NCBI GenBank assembly: GCA_948482865.1
Contig: CAOMHR010000066.1
Coordinates: forward strand, 1 to 8,272
Direction of reading: 5' to 3'
Origin: Christensenellaceae bacterium
Lineage (GTDB): Bacteria; Bacillota; Clostridia; Christensenellales; Borkfalkiaceae
DNA: 8,272 bases
In this document: positions 5,000 through 8,272 of the stretch, one piece after another
Position numbering within the stretch: position 1 is the first letter of the stretch
How the letters are laid out: the number at the start of each line of letters is the position of its first letter
Notes under the pieces: generated by a model
What the model saw: the letters and a program-made list of their open reading frames with translations, nothing else
Database searches by the model: none
What the model was told of the DNA's origin: nothing
Program-made: the position numbers and the translations under genes

Positions 5000-5707
5000 A
5001 TGGCAGTCGCACCGGTTTTAGAAAGAAAAATTAATTTTGAAAGAGAAAGCGAATACGAAGAAGATATGCGCGTTTCGGTTATGACCGACGACGAGCGTCA
5101 TAATTCGAAGATAAGCGCAAACTATGCGAAACTTATCAATCCTTCGTGTACGCTTAACGATATAATCGAAAAAAACAGCGAAGGCGTTGCGCCTAAGCAG
5201 GAGCTTGATTTTACTCCCGCGCGCGTACATGCCCAGAAACCTTATCTTGTTGAAAATGCGCGTGCAGACGCGGAAATTTTCCGTGCAGATAGCGCCGTGA
5301 ACAGAAGACTGACGAATAAACCCGTCGTTGAAGAGATTGCAGACGAAGAAGAGAACGAAGATCTTCGTCCCACTTCTACAACGATACAGTACAAGACTAT
5401 GGGCGTTAAAAAGGGCGAAGAGATAGGTAAAATAGAAAATACAGGCTCTACAAAAAAAGTCCTTTCAAGAAAGAACAAAATTATTATTGCCGCTATTATA
5501 AGCGTAGTTGTTGCGTTGTTTGTACTTATAATCGTTAACTCGGCAATTATTTCAAGCGTCAGCAATGATTTGAACTCGCTTCAGTCATCGCTTGCAACCG
5601 CAACCGAAACATATAATTCGTTAAACGGTGATATGAACGATTACGTTGCAAACTTTACCGAAACGGTGACCGAGTTTGCACAAAACAACGGTATGATTCT
5701 CAAATAA
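5000..5707 (+). CDS. Putative FtsL-like division protein with long cytoplasmic extension
   Basis: This 235-aa protein occupies the ftsL position between rsmH and the class B PBP. Residues 1-158 are polar and highly charged, with an acidic patch at 110-121 (VEEIADEEENED). One membrane helix follows at about 160-180 (IIIAAIISVVVALFVLIIVN), preceded by basic KKVLSRKNK. An external segment of about 50 residues (184-235, rich in Ser, Asn and Thr) could form a coiled coil. This is the type II bitopic layout of FtsL/DivIC, which recruit and activate the septal transpeptidase. FtsL proteins are usually about 100-120 aa, so the N-terminus is unusually long and the outer part short. I do not recognise the N-terminal part as a known domain. 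The assignment rests on position and topology, not sequence identity. AAGGAG lies 6 nt before the ATG. Confidence 0.7.
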   Translation: MAVAPVLERKINFERESEYEEDMRVSVMTDDERHNSKISANYAKLINPSCTLNDIIEKNSEGVAPKQELDFTPARVHAQKPYLVENARADAEIFRADSAVNRRLTNKPVVEEIADEEENEDLRPTSTTIQYKTMGVKKGEEIGKIENTGSTKKVLSRKNKIIIAAIISVVVALFVLIIVNSAIISSVSNDLNSLQSSLATATETYNSLNGDMNDYVANFTETVTEFAQNNGMILK

Positions 5708-5723
5708 GGAGATTGTAACAATT
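5706..5723 (+). promoter_or_regulatory. Ribosome binding site pointing to an ATT start for the PBP gene
   Basis: A full AAGGAG (5706-5711) overlaps the stop codon of the FtsL-like gene. No ATG, GTG or TTG in the PBP frame lies within usable distance downstream. The only reasonable initiator in frame is ATT at 5721-5723, 9 nt away, followed by AAA AAA ATA. A TTG at 5713 is in another frame and is followed at once by TAA. Confidence 0.55.
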
Positions 5724-7466
5724 AAAAAAATATTTAAATCGGGATTTTCAATTACGGTTTTACAAAAGAGGTTATTGTCAATGGGATTGGCAATAGCCTT
5801 TATTTTTTGCATAATTTTAGGTAGATTGTTTTACGTACAGGTTGTCTGGGGCAAAGAACTTACCCAAAAAGCAACCGACCAGTGGAACAGGGAAATTCCC
5901 GTTATAGCAAGTCGCGGTGTTATCAGCGACAGAAACGGTGAAATTCTTGCAGGAAACAAAACGTCTTACAGCGTATTTTTGCGCCCTAATGCCGTTGAAA
6001 ATGCGGAATATACTGCAACGATTTTAAGCGGTTTGTTCGAGCTCGACCCGCAGGTTGTCCTTGAAAAAATTAAAAGCGGGAAGGTTTCCGAAATTACTTT
6101 GGCAAGACAGGTTTCAAAGGAGAGCGTTGAAAAACTTGTGCCCTATGATTTGCCGGGCGTTTACTATTCCCGTGATAATACAAGACAGTACACTTACAAC
6201 GAAGCGCTTTGTCAGGTGCTGGGTTTTACGGCAAACGACGGCACGGGGCTTTCAGGCGTTGAAAAATATTATAATGAAATTTTAAGCGGTACCAACGGCG
6301 AAATAATGTATTCTACCGATATTGTCGGTATTGAAACTGAAAAATCCGTTGTGATTTACAGCGAAGCCAAGGACGGCGATGAATTAAGGCTTACAATCGA
6401 CATAGACATTCAGCTTGCCGTAGAAGAAGCATTGAAACGGGCGTACGTTTCAAGTAATGCAAAAGCCGCGTCTTGCGTGGTTTTAAATCCGCAGAATTTT
6501 GAAATACTTGCAATGGCAAACTTCCCGTCGTACGATTTAAACAACGTGCCGCGCGACGACAAGGATACTTTAAACGCACAGTCAAGAAACAGTGTAGTAT
6601 GTGATATTTACGAACCCGGTTCAACGTTTAAAGTAGTAACCGCCGCGGCAAATATCGAAGAGTATTTGAGGGGCAATAAAAAGGCTTTTTCAAACTCTTA
6701 CATATTCAATTCGAGCAGGACAAGAACTGTAGACGGCACTAAAATCAAATGTTGGTCGGACCATTCAAACGGCAAGCATTCAAATCAGACTCTTGCGGAA
6801 GCGTTGAATAACAGTTGCAACCCTTGCTTTACCGATATGGCTTTGTCTCTCGGTACAGAGACTTTTTACAATTACCTTACTTCGTTTGGTTTCGGCAATG
6901 TAACGGGGCTTGATTTTAACGGCGAAGCTCTCGGAATGTTGGTTCCGCAGTTGCTTGTAAGGGACTGCGATCTGGCGCGAATCGGCTTCGGTCAGACGGT
7001 AGCGGTAACGGGAATACAGCTTGCCTGTGCTGTTGCCGCATCCGTCAACGGCGGATATTATTATCTGCCAAGGCTTTTAAAATCGGTTGTAACGTCTGAC
7101 GGTAAAGTGGAAAGCAACAAACCCGTTGTTTTGAACAGACCTATAAGCTCGGAAGCGTCGTCGATACTGGCGGCAATGCTTGAAGGCGTTGTCTCCGAAG
7201 GCAGCGGTTCAAAAGCATATATCGAAGGTTACAAAGTAGGCGGTAAAACTGGTACGGCGCAGAAGTACGAAGACGGTCACGTTGCCGTAGGTAAGTACGT
7301 TTCGTCGTTCTGCGGCTTTTTCCCTGCGGACAATCCGCAGTATCTAGCGCTTATTATTGTTGACGAACCCGAAGGGGTATACTACGGCAGTACGGTTGCT
7401 GCGCCTGTCGCAAAAGAAATTTTCAGCGACATTATCGGTATAAAAAACATTCAGCCTTACGCATAA
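5721..7466 (+). CDS. ftsI: Class B penicillin-binding protein (FtsI/SpoVD-type septal transpeptidase)
   Basis: This D,D-transpeptidase is anchored in the membrane and cross-links septal peptidoglycan. Numbered from the ATT at 5721 it has 581 aa. It has a basic tail (KKIFKSGFSITVLQKRL), one membrane helix at about 22-36, and RLFYVQVVWGKEL leading into the PBP-dimer domain (IASRGVISDRNGEILA, about 62-77). The transpeptidase domain follows, with STFK (S301 nucleophile, K304), SCN (365-367) and KTGT (509-512). All catalytic motifs are intact. There is no C-terminal PASTA domain, unlike Bacillus PBP2B or SpoVD. The start is a choice. ATG at 5781 has an AAGAGG-like site 9 nt upstream and gives 561 aa, and TTG at 5775 gives 563 aa. 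The upstream codons look like a normal N-terminus and have the better Shine-Dalgarno, so I favour ATT. A role in division versus sporulation cannot be told from sequence. Confidence 0.93.
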   Translation: MKKIFKSGFSITVLQKRLLSMGLAIAFIFCIILGRLFYVQVVWGKELTQKATDQWNREIPVIASRGVISDRNGEILAGNKTSYSVFLRPNAVENAEYTATILSGLFELDPQVVLEKIKSGKVSEITLARQVSKESVEKLVPYDLPGVYYSRDNTRQYTYNEALCQVLGFTANDGTGLSGVEKYYNEILSGTNGEIMYSTDIVGIETEKSVVIYSEAKDGDELRLTIDIDIQLAVEEALKRAYVSSNAKAASCVVLNPQNFEILAMANFPSYDLNNVPRDDKDTLNAQSRNSVVCDIYEPGSTFKVVTAAANIEEYLRGNKKAFSNSYIFNSSRTRTVDGTKIKCWSDHSNGKHSNQTLAEALNNSCNPCFTDMALSLGTETFYNYLTSFGFGNVTGLDFNGEALGMLVPQLLVRDCDLARIGFGQTVAVTGIQLACAVAASVNGGYYYLPRLLKSVVTSDGKVESNKPVVLNRPISSEASSILAAMLEGVVSEGSGSKAYIEGYKVGGKTGTAQKYEDGHVAVGKYVSSFCGFFPADNPQYLALIIVDEPEGVYYGSTVAAPVAKEIFSDIIGIKNIQPYA

Positions 7467-7478
7467 ACGGAGGAAAAT

Positions 7479-8272
7479 ATGAATCTTTTACAACTTTTAC
7501 AAACGGTCGGGTATAAAGAAATTATCGGTAATGCCGACGTAGAAATTTCAGGGTTGTGCGCGGATAGCCGCAAAGTTACCGACGGCGACCTGTTCTTTTG
7601 TTATGCCGGTGGGCAAAACGATTCGCACTTGTTCATAGACGAAGCGGTTAAAGCGGGAACCGCCGCAGTGGTGTGCGAGCGCAAATTAAATTGCAAGATT
7701 CCGCAGATTATCGTAGGCGACGGCAGGGGCGCTGTTGCCGTATTTGCCCGCGCTTTTTACGGCTATGCCGATAAAAAACTTAAAATAGTGGCAATTACGG
7801 GAACCAACGGTAAAACTACTACTACATATATGCTTGAAAGTATTTTTAAAGCGGCGGGCAAAAGTTGCGGCATTATAGGTACGTTGGGTATAAGTTATGC
7901 CGACAAATTTGTCGCGCCCGAGCTGACGACTCCCGACCCTGTATTTTTGCACGGAATATTTGCAGATATGGTGAGCTGCGGCGTGCAGTACGTTTTTATG
8001 GAAGTTTCGGCGCACGCTATATATTTTGACAAAATAAGCGGATTGAACTTCGAAGTCGGAATATTTACCAACTGCACTCAGGACCATCTTGATTTTTTCG
8101 GGAATATGCGCGATTATGCAGAGTGTAAACATAAACTGTTTGCCGATAAAAAGTGTAAATATTCGGTTGTCAATTCGGACGACAGTTTAGGTCAAAAATT
8201 GTTGTTGGAACTCGACGATTGTATAAGTTACGGTTTGCAAAATCCTGCCGACGTTTTTGCTGTGGAGATCGG
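7479..8272 (+). CDS. murE: UDP-N-acetylmuramoyl-tripeptide synthetase MurE, partial (cut by right edge)
   Basis: MurE ligates the third residue, usually meso-diaminopimelate or L-lysine, to UDP-MurNAc-L-Ala-D-Glu using ATP. The visible 264 residues cover the N-terminal UDP-substrate domain (GLCADSRKVTDGDLFFCYAG, 25-44) and most of the central ATPase domain. They include the P-loop GTNGKTTTT (108-116), TTPDP (150-154), MEVSAHA (174-180), NCTQDHLDFFG (198-208) and YAECKHKLF (213-221), whose K217 should be the carbamylated lysine. The second Ser of the usual EVSSHA is Ala. The C-terminal domain with the amino-acid-selecting motif (DNPR in DAP enzymes) is outside the window, so Lys versus DAP use cannot be read. 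GGAGG lies 5 nt before the ATG, 12 nt after the PBP stop. Confidence 0.95.
   Translation, partial: MNLLQLLQTVGYKEIIGNADVEISGLCADSRKVTDGDLFFCYAGGQNDSHLFIDEAVKAGTAAVVCERKLNCKIPQIIVGDGRGAVAVFARAFYGYADKKLKIVAITGTNGKTTTTYMLESIFKAAGKSCGIIGTLGISYADKFVAPELTTPDPVFLHGIFADMVSCGVQYVFMEVSAHAIYFDKISGLNFEVGIFTNCTQDHLDFFGNMRDYAECKHKLFADKKCKYSVVNSDDSLGQKLLLELDDCISYGLQNPADVFAVEI

Noticed and set aside
5721..5735. A frameshift in the A7 run near the PBP start as an explanation for the missing ATG
   Set aside because: Shifting the frame does not reveal an upstream ATG or GTG; the only nearby alternative, TTG at 5713, is followed at once by TAA. The ATT start explains the ribosome site without an error.
1..8272. 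CRISPR arrays, insertion sequences, integrase or phage genes, riboswitches
   Set aside because: I saw no regularly spaced repeats, transposase-like frames, terminal repeats or structured leaders of known type; the region is ordinary chromosome with a small accessory portion at the left.

Overview
The window looks like chromosome from a low-to-moderate G+C, diaminopimelate-type Firmicute, most likely an uncultured or gut-associated member of the Clostridia. This rests on gene order (mraZ, rsmH, an FtsL-position gene, a class B PBP, murE), AT-rich intergenic DNA, strong AAGGAG-type ribosome binding sites and sigma-A-type promoters. The lineage is an inference from style; no phylogenetic test was possible.

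Layout. (1) Positions 1-563, minus strand: the start of a two-helix membrane protein that runs off the left edge, with its own promoter at 678-706. (2) Positions 771-2138, plus strand: a self-contained two-gene operon of a TetR-type repressor and a CPBP-type intramembrane protease homologue. Its promoter is overlapped by a perfect 17-bp inverted repeat, as expected of an autorepressed TetR unit. (3) Positions 2160-2667, minus strand: rpsT (ribosomal protein S20), a hairpin terminator, then tRNA-Arg(CCT) and a second hairpin shared with the convergent TetR-CPBP operon. (4) Positions 2735-3490, plus strand: murI (glutamate racemase), divergent from rpsT. (5) Positions 3541-8272, plus strand: the head of the division and cell wall (dcw) cluster. 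A consensus promoter carrying three AGTG repeats (probable MraZ boxes) precedes mraZ, rsmH, a long FtsL-like protein, a class B penicillin-binding protein and murE, which is cut by the right edge.

The right half works as one unit. MurI supplies D-glutamate and MurE adds the third stem residue to the peptidoglycan precursor. The class B PBP cross-links the septal wall, the FtsL-like protein probably scaffolds it, and RsmH methylates 16S rRNA. MraZ is expected to repress the whole operon from the repeats over its promoter.

I see no wholly new multi-gene system. The points most worth a second look are a probable ATT start codon for the PBP gene, the long cytoplasmic extension on the FtsL-like protein, the MraZ repeats over the dcw promoter, and the near-perfect operator and altered protease motif of the TetR-CPBP pair. 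The left-edge membrane protein is easily missed because it has no stop codon inside the window.
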